From: Shimia aestuarii
GTDB lineage: Bacteria; Pseudomonadota; Alphaproteobacteria; Rhodobacterales; Rhodobacteraceae
Direction of reading: 5' to 3'
NCBI RefSeq assembly: GCF_900114635.1
Contig: NZ_FOTQ01000007.1
Span: 124,001-188,000 of the forward strand
Length of the DNA: 64,000 nucleotides
Shown: positions 27,664 through 36,353 of the stretch, piece after piece
How the letters are laid out: every line of letters begins with the position of its first letter
Numbering within the stretch: the stretch's first letter is position 1
The notes under the pieces: model-generated
Databases searched by the model: none
Told to the model about the DNA's origin: nothing
The model's input: the letters and a program-made list of their open reading frames with translations, nothing else
Translations under genes and position numbers: made by a program

Positions 27664-28578
27664 ATGCCCTATCTGGAAAGCCTCAAAGTGTTCGTGCGCG
27701 TGGTCGAGCTCGGCTCGATCACATCGGGCGGGCGTGATCTGCGCCTGACCCCGGCGGTGGCCTCGAATAGGGTCAAGGAACTTGAAGCACGTCTTGGCGT
27801 GCGCCTGTTCAACCGCACCACACGGAACCTTTCGCCAACTGAAGTGGGAAAGGTGTTCTATGACCACGCGCGCAAGGTGATTGATGCGCTGGAAGAGGCC
27901 GAGGCCGTGGTCGCCGGGTTTTCGGACACCCCGCGCGGCACCATACGGGTCACCGCACCGTTGGGGATTGGGCGGCGCGTGATTGCGCCGTTGATTCCCG
28001 AATTCACAACACTCTACCCGATGGTCGACGTGCGCCTGCGCCTGTCGGACCGAAAGGTCGACCTGTTCGAGGACGGGCTCGACGTGGCCTTTGTTTTGGG
28101 TGAGCTCAAGGACTCCAACCTCAAACTGCGCAAAATCGCCGATTGCGACCGCATCCTTGTCGCCGCGCCGTCCTACCTCGAAAACAAAGGCACGCCGCAG
28201 ACGCCCGATGATCTCCTGAGCGGGCACAACTGCCTGCTGCTGCGTTTCCCCCGCTCGCCCGAGTATTTCTGGACCCTGCAGACCCCTGCAGGGGTGCGCA
28301 AGATCGAAGCCAAGGGGCGTTTTGATGCCGATGATGGTGATGTTCTCACGCAGTGGGCTCTTGATGGGGCAGGCATCGCGAACAAACCACGTTTCGATGT
28401 AGCCCGACACATCGCTGCGGGAGCGCTGGTCGAAGTGCTGCCCGCCACTCCGCCCCTGCCCGCCAGCTTTGGCTGCGTTTATCCGCACCGCAAGTTTCAG
28501 GACCCCAAGATCCGCCTGTTTGTCGATTTCATGACCGCCGAGGCCCGCAAACGCATGGACATGATCGCCAACGGGTGA
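27664..28578 (+). CDS. LysR-family transcriptional regulator
   Basis: 304 residues. An N-terminal HTH (LESLKVFVRVVELGSITSGG, SNRVKELEARLGVRLFNRTT) is followed by a periplasmic-binding-protein-like effector domain (about 90-300). The gene starts at ATG 27664; a GTG 15 nt earlier is also open. The neighbours are unrelated (glycosylase upstream, convergent cyclase downstream with 10 nt between stops), so the target cannot be inferred. Confidence 0.88.
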   Translation: MPYLESLKVFVRVVELGSITSGGRDLRLTPAVASNRVKELEARLGVRLFNRTTRNLSPTEVGKVFYDHARKVIDALEEAEAVVAGFSDTPRGTIRVTAPLGIGRRVIAPLIPEFTTLYPMVDVRLRLSDRKVDLFEDGLDVAFVLGELKDSNLKLRKIADCDRILVAAPSYLENKGTPQTPDDLLSGHNCLLLRFPRSPEYFWTLQTPAGVRKIEAKGRFDADDGDVLTQWALDGAGIANKPRFDVARHIAAGALVEVLPATPPLPASFGCVYPHRKFQDPKIRLFVDFMTAEARKRMDMIANG

Positions 28579-28588
28579 CGGTTTCATG

Positions 28589-29596
28589 TCAAAGGACGTC
28601 TGGCGAGTCTTTCTGGCGCGGACAAGGTGCAAAAATCGTATAGGTCGCCCGCCCTTTGTGCTTGGAGGCATAAAGGGCCCGGTCTGCATCGGCCATCAAC
28701 TGATCCACCGTTGCCTCGACATCACCGGGGAAGACGGCAATCCCCACGCTTGCGGACACCTTGCAAGTTTGTTCCTGAAACGCGATGGGTTTTTCCACTT
28801 CGCTGATAATGCGTTGCGCAATCCGCCCCAGGGTCTCGTCATCGGTGATCCCGCGAAAAACCAAGACGAACTCATCCCCGCCGACCCGCGCTACACAATC
28901 GTCATCACGGCTTGACTCCACCAAAACCCGCGCCACGCGTTGCAGGACGTGATCGCCGGCGGGGTGGCCCATCGTATCATTCACTGCCTTGAAGAAGTCC
29001 AGGTCCAGGTGCATCAGCCCGAAGGCACGCCGCTCCTGCACCAACCGGGGCAGGATATGATCCAACGCCCGACGGTTTTTCAAACCGGTCAGTGTATCGG
29101 TAAAGGCCTGCTCCTCCGCCGCGATCATCGCCCCCTGAAGCCGCTGGTTGAGCTTGCGTGACGCGGCCATTGCCGCCGACTTGGCCTCAACAAGGTAGAG
29201 CATCTCGATCGTCAGATCGGTCGCCGCAAAATCCGCCGAAGTCAGCGCGTAGTCCCGCACGGCATCCAGGATCGAGATCCCGAAACTCAGGTTGACAACC
29301 GCCCCGCCCCCATCCGGAAGCGGCACGAGAACACCCTTGATCCCGCTCTGCGTCGGCTCGCGGGTACGTAGATGAAGCTTGACCCCGGCCACCTGCAGAA
29401 GCTGCGCCATAGACGTCACCGCGCGTGGGCGCAGCAGCTCGAACAGTTCCAGAAACCGCTCTCCGACCAGCGGGCGATCGCCGGCAATCTTCACGGCGGT
29501 CGGCCCCGCATGACTGACATGGCCCGATGTGTTCAATACCACATGCATCGGGCACAGCACGTCCAACAATGCGAACAGAGTGCGCTGACAAGTCAT
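28589..29596 (-). CDS. Diguanylate cyclase with HNOBA-like sensor domain
   Basis: 335 residues. Residues 1 to about 130 resemble the HNOBA (H-NOX-associated) domain of soluble guanylate cyclases (CPMHVVLNTSGHVSHAGP, VPLPDGGGAVVNLSFGI). A signalling helix (about 128-165) and a GGDEF domain follow: DTLTGLKNRRAL, HLDLDFFKAVND, GGDEF at 239-243. The catalytic motif is intact and an inhibitory I-site RDDD is at 230-233, so cyclic di-GMP synthesis with feedback is expected. It follows the H-NOX-like gene by 3 nt; the pair mimics the sensor and effector parts of guanylate cyclase. Confidence 0.85.
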   Translation of the reverse strand: MTCQRTLFALLDVLCPMHVVLNTSGHVSHAGPTAVKIAGDRPLVGERFLELFELLRPRAVTSMAQLLQVAGVKLHLRTREPTQSGIKGVLVPLPDGGGAVVNLSFGISILDAVRDYALTSADFAATDLTIEMLYLVEAKSAAMAASRKLNQRLQGAMIAAEEQAFTDTLTGLKNRRALDHILPRLVQERRAFGLMHLDLDFFKAVNDTMGHPAGDHVLQRVARVLVESSRDDDCVARVGGDEFVLVFRGITDDETLGRIAQRIISEVEKPIAFQEQTCKVSASVGIAVFPGDVEATVDQLMADADRALYASKHKGRATYTIFAPCPRQKDSPDVL

Positions 29597-29599
29597 CGT

Positions 29600-30187
29600 C
29601 TACCCGGCCCTCGCCCCAAGATCGAATTGCCGCCCTCGTGCAAACGCGGTTTCGATCAGGGTGATGTCGATCACCTCAAAGCCCTCTTGCCCGCCCTGAT
29701 GCTCCAGAAAAACGAGCGCGCCATAGTCATCCGCAAGCGTTCGCAAAATTCCCATCATCACGTGACCAAAACCCGGATGCGAATAGCGACAGGTCAGGCT
29801 GAAGCGGTCACTTGCATGTTCCCGCAGTTCCAGCGCCGGGAGGCGCAGGTCATCCACGGCCAGTCGCGCGCGGTCTGGGAGGTCATCCAGCGAATGCAGA
29901 AACTCGACAAAATTCACCCCGCCAAACCGCAATAACCGACGCAACGCTTCGACATTGGGGTGCGAGACCAGGTAGGTACCGATATCTTCCAGAACGGTTT
30001 CGCGTGGGGCGCCGATTTCCACAGCCGCCGCATCAATCAACTGGTCCGTTATGGCATCCTCGTAATGCAGCATGGCCTCGAACTCGAGAATATCGAGTCC
30101 CGCGCGCTCGGTCACATCGACCCATCGCTGCTGTCCATAACTATCTTGAACGAAACATTGAATCGCCCTGTTGATCAGCCCGTGCAT
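29600..30187 (-). CDS. H-NOX (haem NO-binding) domain protein lacking the proximal His
   Basis: 195 residues, homologous to H-NOX sensors (MHGLINRAIQCFVQDSYG at the start). Aligned with canonical H-NOX, the haem-ligand His of the LDxLH motif is Pro 104 here (EFLHSLDDLPDRARL), and the YxSxR motif that holds the haem propionates is also lost (TCRYSHPGFGHV). Another His, H98, is six residues earlier. The protein may bind no haem, bind it differently, or sense something else. ATG 30187 has AGGGG upstream. Same operon as the adjacent diguanylate cyclase. Confidence 0.78.
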   Translation of the reverse strand: MHGLINRAIQCFVQDSYGQQRWVDVTERAGLDILEFEAMLHYEDAITDQLIDAAAVEIGAPRETVLEDIGTYLVSHPNVEALRRLLRFGGVNFVEFLHSLDDLPDRARLAVDDLRLPALELREHASDRFSLTCRYSHPGFGHVMMGILRTLADDYGALVFLEHQGGQEGFEVIDITLIETAFARGRQFDLGARAG

Positions 30188-30251
30188 GACTGTTTCCCCT
30201 GCATTGCCCAAGCAGTCTAGGCGGAAGGGGCTTAAGAAAATCCCAACGGGA

Positions 30252-31985
30252 TCAGTTCTCGGGGAAAAGTTCCGTTTCGCCGACCCACAGCGACCGCCGG
30301 CTTGATGGCGCAACGCGGTATTGCCCCGCTGCAATCGCCGCAACATCACTCCGGCTCAGGATACCGGAGCCATAGCCTCCGATATAGCTGCCCACCATCA
30401 CCCGGCCGGCTTCGATCCAGACATGCATGGCATCATAGGTCTCATTGCGGCCGGGCAGGAACACGATACCCTCACTTCCGGCACGGGACGGGTTGAAATC
30501 CGCCATCACCAGCACACAACCCGGCGCCCGCGCCGCGCTGCAAAGCCGTTGCCAATCCTCGACCAGATAGGCCGGAAGCGTGCCCAGCACATCCGCGCCC
30601 GGTGCCGCCCCTTCGGGCAGCACCTGCAACAGGGCCAAAACCGCCTCGCCACGCAATCCACCATCAGGGACAGACGTAGCCCGCTCGGTTTCGGCCGCCA
30701 CCATCGCCTTTTGCAACGCGTCCGCCTTTTCTCCGGCTTTGGCCAAACCGCGCTCAAGCGCCGCCCGTCCCGGACGCCCCCAATCATGGGTCATCTCCCA
30801 AACCGCGCCCTGTCCGATCTCGACCCGACCGTCCAGAATGCGCGCCATCTGGCTTCTCGCCGCAATCGCCTCTGCATTAAGCACCGGGGTTAACCACACT
30901 GCACAAGCCACCAGAATGCCCCCCGCGATCATCATGTTCGCCCGCCGGACATGCGCCATCCACGCACCACGCAGCGCCACCGCAACGGCATAGCTCACGG
31001 CATAGGCCAGCACGAACAGTGCAATCACCACCGCAGCAAGCCGCCCTGGCGTCCAGCCGTGTTCCCCAACACGCAGCCACAGCGCATAGGCCGCCATGCC
31101 CCCGATCACCGGCAGCAAAAGCGCCAAAAGCGCCGCCGCGCTCCGCATCCAGCCTGCGCGCACTGCCCTGTCATCCTGCTTGTCGATTGCGATACTAACC
31201 AGCGACACCATGCCCAGCGCCACCGCCAAAAGCGTCGCCGTCGGACTCAGCCCCCCAAACAGCGTTCCGGGTCCGCGCAGCAAAAGCGCCCCGACGAACA
31301 CGATCACCACCACCAGCATGACCGGCACAAGCAGCCGCAACAGGCGCAGCAGCAGGAAGGGAGACAGGTACTCGCGCATCTCGTAGACGACCGCCAGCGC
31401 CAGCCCAAGCACGGCGCCAATGACAAGATGCGGCACCAGATCATGGTCCAGCAGGTCCTCGATGATCGACACGCCAACAAGCTGCAGCAAAGCGTCCGAC
31501 AGGAATACCACGGCCCAGAATACGCCCACAAACAGCCATGCCGCGCCATAGCGCACCACGATGCCCCATGCACAATCAAACAGCCGCGCATAGTCCCTGA
31601 CCTCGCGCGGATTTTCGAGCCACGCGGCAAGGAATGGTGTGCCGACAAACAGGAGCACGATCCAGGCAATCACCGGATGCCCCGCATCGAAAAAGGCCTC
31701 CAGCGTATCAAATCGCATGCTGGCCCAACCGGCCAGCCCCGCGGCAGGAAGGCTGAGCACCCCCGCCGCAATACCGGCCCGCCGGATATTCGCCGGACCG
31801 GCCAGCGCCAGCAGCACCGCAAAATACCCGGCCACGGCGCTGGCCACGGTCAGGAACAGGTGCGGATTGGTGAGGACATCAGGCGCCTTTTCAATCAGCA
31901 CCCACATGGCCAGCCCTGCCAGCGCCCCAATCAGCGTCAGCTCGGCGCGCCCCACAAGGCTCTGTCTGTCTTTGGCCCGCATCAT
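30252..31985 (-). CDS. DUF4153 integral membrane protein
   Basis: 577 residues of unknown function. The first two thirds hold about ten or more membrane helices (for example VASAVAGYFAVLLALAGPA, WIVLLFVGTPFLAAWLE). The soluble C-terminal third (about 370-577) is predicted extracytoplasmic or cytoplasmic without known motifs. AGGAG precedes ATG 31985; a TTG 12 nt upstream is open too. It is 64 nt ahead of the H-NOX gene on the same strand. Confidence 0.75.
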   Translation of the reverse strand: MMRAKDRQSLVGRAELTLIGALAGLAMWVLIEKAPDVLTNPHLFLTVASAVAGYFAVLLALAGPANIRRAGIAAGVLSLPAAGLAGWASMRFDTLEAFFDAGHPVIAWIVLLFVGTPFLAAWLENPREVRDYARLFDCAWGIVVRYGAAWLFVGVFWAVVFLSDALLQLVGVSIIEDLLDHDLVPHLVIGAVLGLALAVVYEMREYLSPFLLLRLLRLLVPVMLVVVIVFVGALLLRGPGTLFGGLSPTATLLAVALGMVSLVSIAIDKQDDRAVRAGWMRSAAALLALLLPVIGGMAAYALWLRVGEHGWTPGRLAAVVIALFVLAYAVSYAVAVALRGAWMAHVRRANMMIAGGILVACAVWLTPVLNAEAIAARSQMARILDGRVEIGQGAVWEMTHDWGRPGRAALERGLAKAGEKADALQKAMVAAETERATSVPDGGLRGEAVLALLQVLPEGAAPGADVLGTLPAYLVEDWQRLCSAARAPGCVLVMADFNPSRAGSEGIVFLPGRNETYDAMHVWIEAGRVMVGSYIGGYGSGILSRSDVAAIAAGQYRVAPSSRRSLWVGETELFPEN

Positions 31986-32066
31986 GCTCTCCTGCAAAAC
32001 TGCCTCAGTCTAGGCCCGTTTTGCATCCCGGAACAATGCGCCATTCACGCAAGTGCCCCCACGACA

Positions 32067-33629
32067 TCAGAAATCTGTCGGTGCGCCTCCCTCAGCCTTG
32101 CGTCGCGCCACGAAATCGGCCAACTCCTCGCGGATTGCCACATCCATGGCAGGTTCTTCGAAATCGGCCAGGATTTCCTTGTAAACCTGATGCGCGCGCT
32201 CTGGAGTCCAGACCGCCCCGGCCGCCTCCCATGCTTCGAAATTGCGCCAATCCGACACGAAGGGCTGATAAAACGCGCTCGTATACCGGTCCTGCGTGTG
32301 TTGGATACCAAAGAAATGCCCCTCGCTCCCCACGGCCTTGATTGCGTCGATAGCGATTTCGTCTGGCCCTGTCGCCCAGACTTCGGGTTCCATGTACCGC
32401 TGGATCATCTGCAGCACTTCGCAATCCATGACGAATTTCTCGGGCGACGCGATCAGCCCCCCCTCAAGCCAGCCCGCCGCGTGATAAACCATGTTGGCCC
32501 CCGACTGCACCGCCGACCACAGGCTGTTGCTTGTCTCCCACATCGCCTGCCCGTCCGGCACGTTGGCCGCACAAACGCCGCTGGCCCGCATCGGCAAGCC
32601 ATAATACCGGGCCATCTGTCCCGTCATCTGCGTGGCACGCATGTATTCCGGTGTCCCAAAGGCCGGGGCACCCGATTTCATGTCGACATTGCTGGTAAAT
32701 GTCCCGATCGCACAGGCGGCACCGGGCCGGATATACTGCGCCAGCGCAATGGCACACAGCCCCTCGGCCAAAGACTGCGCCACCGCGCCCGCCATGGTTA
32801 CGGGCGCCATAGCCCCGGCCAGCGTGAAGGGCGTCACCACCAGCCCCTGGTTGCGGCGCGCCATCCGCATCCAGCCATCCATCATCGGCTCGTCATGCTT
32901 GAGCGGCGACGTGGAATTGATGTTGGTGTACATCTTCGGGCTGTCTTCGAACTCCGCGTCCGTCCAGCCGCCGGAGATGCGCACCATCTCCATCGCGTCT
33001 TCCACCCGCTCCTTACCCAGCGAATAGGTGTGCGCCACCTTGTCGGTCAGCGTGAGCTTGTCAAACAGCACGTCCAGATGCCGAATGCTGGCATGGATGT
33101 CCTGTGGCTCCACAGGGTAGCCACCGACAAAGTGGATACAGTTGAAATACTGGCTCAACTTGAAAAGATTGGCGCACATCTCGCGCGTGCCGGGCACCTT
33201 GCGCCCGATTTCCATGTCCCAGAAATTCGGCGGCGAGCTGACATTGCCAAACAGGATATGGTTGTCACCCATCACGATCTGGCGGTCCGGGTTGCGCGGT
33301 GTCAGGGTCCAGCTTGGCGGCGCTTTCTTCACCATCTCCATGATGAACTCGCGCCCCATGCGCACGTTGTCCCCGTCAACGATACAGCCTGCTTCTTTCA
33401 GGATGTCGCGCGCCTCGGTATTGTAGAACTCGATACCGATCTCTTCGAGAATGCGCATCGCGCCTTCATGGATGCGCTCGACCCCCTCCGCACTCAGCGG
33501 TTCGGTTGGGCGGTCCATGTTGACGGGCAAGCGCCAGGGCATCTGTTCGATCGCCCCCTTCACCTTGCGCCGCGCTGCATTTCCGGCACGTCCACCACCG
33601 CGCCGCCGCCGTGTTTCGCCTTCGCCCAT
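32067..33629 (-). CDS. MttB-family corrinoid methyltransferase (non-pyrrolysine)
   Basis: 520 residues of the trimethylamine methyltransferase superfamily. The body shows typical stretches (GMSIGTF-like AACAIGTFTSNVDMKSGAPA, GLPMRASGVCAANVPDGQAM). The frame has no in-frame amber codon, so it belongs to the non-pyrrolysine MtgB-like branch whose known members demethylate quaternary amines such as glycine betaine. No corrinoid protein gene is adjacent. An Arg/Gly-rich N-terminus (ETRRRRGGGRAGNAARRKV) precedes the barrel. GGGAGG precedes ATG 33629; a GTG at 33653 is open. Confidence 0.85.
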   Translation of the reverse strand: MGEGETRRRRGGGRAGNAARRKVKGAIEQMPWRLPVNMDRPTEPLSAEGVERIHEGAMRILEEIGIEFYNTEARDILKEAGCIVDGDNVRMGREFIMEMVKKAPPSWTLTPRNPDRQIVMGDNHILFGNVSSPPNFWDMEIGRKVPGTREMCANLFKLSQYFNCIHFVGGYPVEPQDIHASIRHLDVLFDKLTLTDKVAHTYSLGKERVEDAMEMVRISGGWTDAEFEDSPKMYTNINSTSPLKHDEPMMDGWMRMARRNQGLVVTPFTLAGAMAPVTMAGAVAQSLAEGLCAIALAQYIRPGAACAIGTFTSNVDMKSGAPAFGTPEYMRATQMTGQMARYYGLPMRASGVCAANVPDGQAMWETSNSLWSAVQSGANMVYHAAGWLEGGLIASPEKFVMDCEVLQMIQRYMEPEVWATGPDEIAIDAIKAVGSEGHFFGIQHTQDRYTSAFYQPFVSDWRNFEAWEAAGAVWTPERAHQVYKEILADFEEPAMDVAIREELADFVARRKAEGGAPTDF

Positions 33630-33714
33630 TTCGGCCTCCCGTATCGCTGTCACGATTCAGAAGATCACGAGCCCGCGCCGCGAACCCGTGCCTTTACGAC
33701 ACACCCTGTCGCAT

Positions 33715-33726
33715 TTGATGCATCAA
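33715..33726. promoter_or_regulatory. 12-bp perfect palindrome upstream of the MttB-family gene
   Basis: TTGATGCATCAA, 86 nt before the MttB start in a 162-nt gap (33630-33791) that otherwise holds no gene. Size and symmetry suit a dimeric repressor or activator; no protein can be named. Confidence 0.4.
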
Positions 33727-33791
33727 GCGCCGCGCCCGCCCATTGCGACTTCGAATTCTCTCGCGATGGCGGGGACGATCCCGGTCTTTTC

Positions 33792-34481
33792 TCAGGCCCG
33801 CAGCCATTCCGGCAAGTGCCCGATATCGTCCAAAACCACGTCCGCGTGCGGATAAAGCTCCTCGGTTCCGGCCATGCCGGTTAGCACGGCCACAGTCTGC
33901 ATCCCCGCCCGACGCCCGGCGATCAGGTCATGAGTGCTATCCCCGACCATCACGACACGTCCCGGATCAAGCTGCAGCGCGTCGGCAAAAGCCAGAAGCG
34001 GGCGGGGGTCAGGTTTGGCCCCGAACCCGCTGTCAAACCCGGCTATGAAATCGAAATGGCCCTCGACCCCCACAGTGCGCAGTTGCGCGCGCGCGGCGAA
34101 CTCGGTGTCATTGGTCATCACCCCAAGGCGCAGCCCCGACGCGGCCAACCCCTCAAGATAGGGCGCAAGGTCAACCGCCGGCACAAGCGGAGCCTCGGCA
34201 GCATCCTCCATGAGCTTGATCTCGATCTCGCCCACGTCTGCCCCCGGCAGCGCCCGCGCCACCGCCTCGGCGGCTTCGCGGTTGGTCCCGGCAATCACGA
34301 AGCTTTCGGGCAGGAAAGCGCCCGCCTCGAGGTCAAAAACCAGTTCCTGCGCGATACGTCTCGCAAGCGCTTCATCACCCTTAGCAAATCCCCGGATCGC
34401 ATCCGCCGCCCAGACATTCCACGTCGCCCCGAAATCGAACAACGTACCGTCCTTGTCGAACAAGATTCCATCTGCGCGCAT
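33792..34481 (-). CDS. HAD-family phosphatase (phosphoglycolate phosphatase-like)
   Basis: 229 residues. HAD motif I is DKDGTLFDFG (nucleophile and acid Asp near the N-terminus), motif II MTNDTE, and motifs III/IV GAKPDPRPLL with GRVVMVGDSTHDL. A helical cap lies between. The substrate is unknown; similarity to Gph is general. ATG 34481 gives the canonical start MRADGILFDKDG; the open frame beyond it is not used. Confidence 0.82.
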   Translation of the reverse strand: MRADGILFDKDGTLFDFGATWNVWAADAIRGFAKGDEALARRIAQELVFDLEAGAFLPESFVIAGTNREAAEAVARALPGADVGEIEIKLMEDAAEAPLVPAVDLAPYLEGLAASGLRLGVMTNDTEFAARAQLRTVGVEGHFDFIAGFDSGFGAKPDPRPLLAFADALQLDPGRVVMVGDSTHDLIAGRRAGMQTVAVLTGMAGTEELYPHADVVLDDIGHLPEWLRA

Positions 34482-34565
34482 GTTCTGCCTCTCTCTAATT
34501 TCAGGACGCACACTGCCCCGCCAAGTGCCATGGCACAAGCGCAATACGCTTGGAGGACATGTATC

Positions 34566-34850
34566 TCAGGTCCAGTGCATCCGCGCCTCGCCCGAAAGCG
34601 TCTGCGCCGCCATCATTGGCGTTTCATAAGGAAAGCCTTCCGCATCACAGAATGCCACCACCCAGGCGTCATCCATCGTCAGGAATTCCAGAACCGACCC
34701 GAGAAAACCGCCATCAGCAGCCTGCCCCTTGAGGTCATCCACGGACGCCCCCGTCGCCCCCAGGAACACGGGAAGCAACTCGTCATTGGCCACAAGCCAG
34801 GTCAGGGCCCGAAGAGCAATCGTTTCGGCGGTTTCGACAGACAAGGACAT
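34566..34850 (-). CDS. DUF3572 protein
   Basis: 94 residues matching DUF3572, a small alphaproteobacterial family of unknown function (ETAETIALRALTWLVANDELL, LEFLTMDDAWVVAFC). Predicted cytoplasmic, mostly helical. It is divergent from the PleD-like gene; in related genomes the two lie side by side, which suggests, but does not prove, a link to cyclic di-GMP signalling. Confidence 0.8.
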   Translation of the reverse strand: MSLSVETAETIALRALTWLVANDELLPVFLGATGASVDDLKGQAADGGFLGSVLEFLTMDDAWVVAFCDAEGFPYETPMMAAQTLSGEARMHWT

Positions 34851-34931
34851 TTTTCACAGCTTTCGAAATGTTTTCTTAACCAATGCACATACAAATTGAT
34901 TCAACCCTTTGGCAACTTCCCAGGTTCTTTC

Positions 34932-36335
34932 ATGCCCGGACGTATTCTGATCATCGACAGCGTTGCCACGAACCGCATCGTACTCAAGGTCAAGCTGTCC
35001 TCGGCCTTTTACCAGGTTGAACAGGCCGCGACTGCCCAAGATGCACTGGCCCAGATCACCCGTACCGCACCCGATTTGATCCTTCTTGGCAATGACCTGC
35101 CCGACATGACCGGCCTGTCACTTTGCCAACGACTCAAGACGCGCGAAGTGACCGGGCAGATTCCGGTGATCATGGTGGCGCCGGACAACAGCCGGGGCGC
35201 CCGGCTTGCCTGTCTTGATGCGGGGGCGGATGACGTGATCTGCAAACCGCCCGAAGACGCCGTGTTGCTGGCGCGCATCCGCAGCCTGATGCGGGGGCAC
35301 GATACGATAGAAGAGCTGCGCCTGCGCGATACCACCGCCCGGATGCTGGGCTTTGCCGAAGTCGCGCCAAGATTCGAACACCCGGCCTCGGTGCTTTTTG
35401 CAACTGCGGCACCGGACCAGGGGGTGCGCTGGCGCACCCATCTCAAACCACTGGTTCCCTATGAACTACGTCACCATCCGCTCAGTGTGGCACTCTCCAA
35501 TCTCGCCAAATACCCGGTTCCAGATGCTTTCGTGATCGCGCTCGATCCCGACGCACCCGAAGAGGGGCTTCGTTTCATCGCCGAGATCCGCGCGCGCTCT
35601 GCAACCCGCAAGGCGGTCATTCTTGCCGTGCTGTCCACTCCGGACAACGCCACCTGCGTCGACGCGCTTGACCTTGGGGCCAATGACGTGATGACCGAAG
35701 GGTTCGACGCCGAGGAGCTGTCTTTCCGACTGGCGACACTGATCAAACGCAAGCGTCTCGTTGATCGCTTGCGCCAGAACGTGCAGGACGGGTTGAACGC
35801 CGCCGTGACCGATCCGCTCACCGGTCTGCACAACCGCCGCTATGCGTTGCCGCAACTGGCCCGCATCGCCCGACAGGCACGCACGATGAACCGCAGTTTC
35901 GCGGTCATGGTGGCCGATCTGGACCACTTCAAGTCCATCAACGACCGCTACGGCCACGCGGCCGGTGACGTCGTGCTGGCAGAGATCGCCCGCCGCATGC
36001 GAGAAACCCTGACCGAGGCCGATCTAATTGCCCGGATTGGCGGAGAGGAATTCCTGATCGTGTTGCAGCGGGCAGACAGGGCACACGCCACTAATGTTGC
36101 CCGCCGCCTCTGCGCAGCCGTGCGCGCCGATCCGGTCTACCTGCAAGGGAGGGACATCCAGATCCCGGTCACGGTCAGCATCGGTGTCACCATCGGCAAT
36201 CCACCCGCTTTGCCCAAGGCCGGGGAAAGCCCTGCCCACAGCGCCACGGACCTGATCGATCTCGCCGATCAGGCGCTTTACGGCGCCAAGGCCCATGGCC
36301 GCGATCAGGTCACACTTGGACAGGCCCCGGCCTAG
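34932..36335 (+). CDS. pleD: PleD-like response regulator: two receiver domains and GGDEF
   Basis: 467 residues, close to PleD length. REC1 (1-120), REC2 (about 150-275), GGDEF (about 285-460). The cyclase motif is intact (GGEEF, 370-374). REC1 is not: where PleD has the phospho-acceptor Asp, this protein has Gly 53 (LILLGNDLPDMTG), and the acidic pair is DS (9-10); Lys 105 is kept. The I-site position reads TEAD (361-364) instead of RxxD, so product inhibition may be lost. The open frame extends 334 codons upstream through other genes; 34932 is the start that gives the receiver fold. Confidence 0.88.
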   Translation: MPGRILIIDSVATNRIVLKVKLSSAFYQVEQAATAQDALAQITRTAPDLILLGNDLPDMTGLSLCQRLKTREVTGQIPVIMVAPDNSRGARLACLDAGADDVICKPPEDAVLLARIRSLMRGHDTIEELRLRDTTARMLGFAEVAPRFEHPASVLFATAAPDQGVRWRTHLKPLVPYELRHHPLSVALSNLAKYPVPDAFVIALDPDAPEEGLRFIAEIRARSATRKAVILAVLSTPDNATCVDALDLGANDVMTEGFDAEELSFRLATLIKRKRLVDRLRQNVQDGLNAAVTDPLTGLHNRRYALPQLARIARQARTMNRSFAVMVADLDHFKSINDRYGHAAGDVVLAEIARRMRETLTEADLIARIGGEEFLIVLQRADRAHATNVARRLCAAVRADPVYLQGRDIQIPVTVSIGVTIGNPPALPKAGESPAHSATDLIDLADQALYGAKAHGRDQVTLGQAPA

Positions 36336-36353
36336 GCCTAGGCCACACAGCGA

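Noticed and set aside
32067..33629. Pyrrolysine-containing trimethylamine methyltransferase
   Set aside because: The frame has no in-frame TAG, so it is not the pyrrolysine type.
30951..33884. A 977-codon open frame on the plus strand
   Set aside because: It is antisense to DUF4153 and the MttB gene, is rich in Arg/Pro/His as expected from GC-rich antisense frames, and shows no domain.
33930..34931. Long upstream extension of the PleD-like frame (801 codons in all)
   Set aside because: The extra 334 codons run through the HAD and DUF3572 genes on the other strand, have low-complexity Arg/Pro-rich content, and the receiver domain begins exactly at ATG 34932.
36328..36344. GGCCTAGGCC tandem palindrome at the pleD stop
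   Set aside because: It is short, partly coding, and lacks a T-run; simple GC-rich sequence is the likelier reason.
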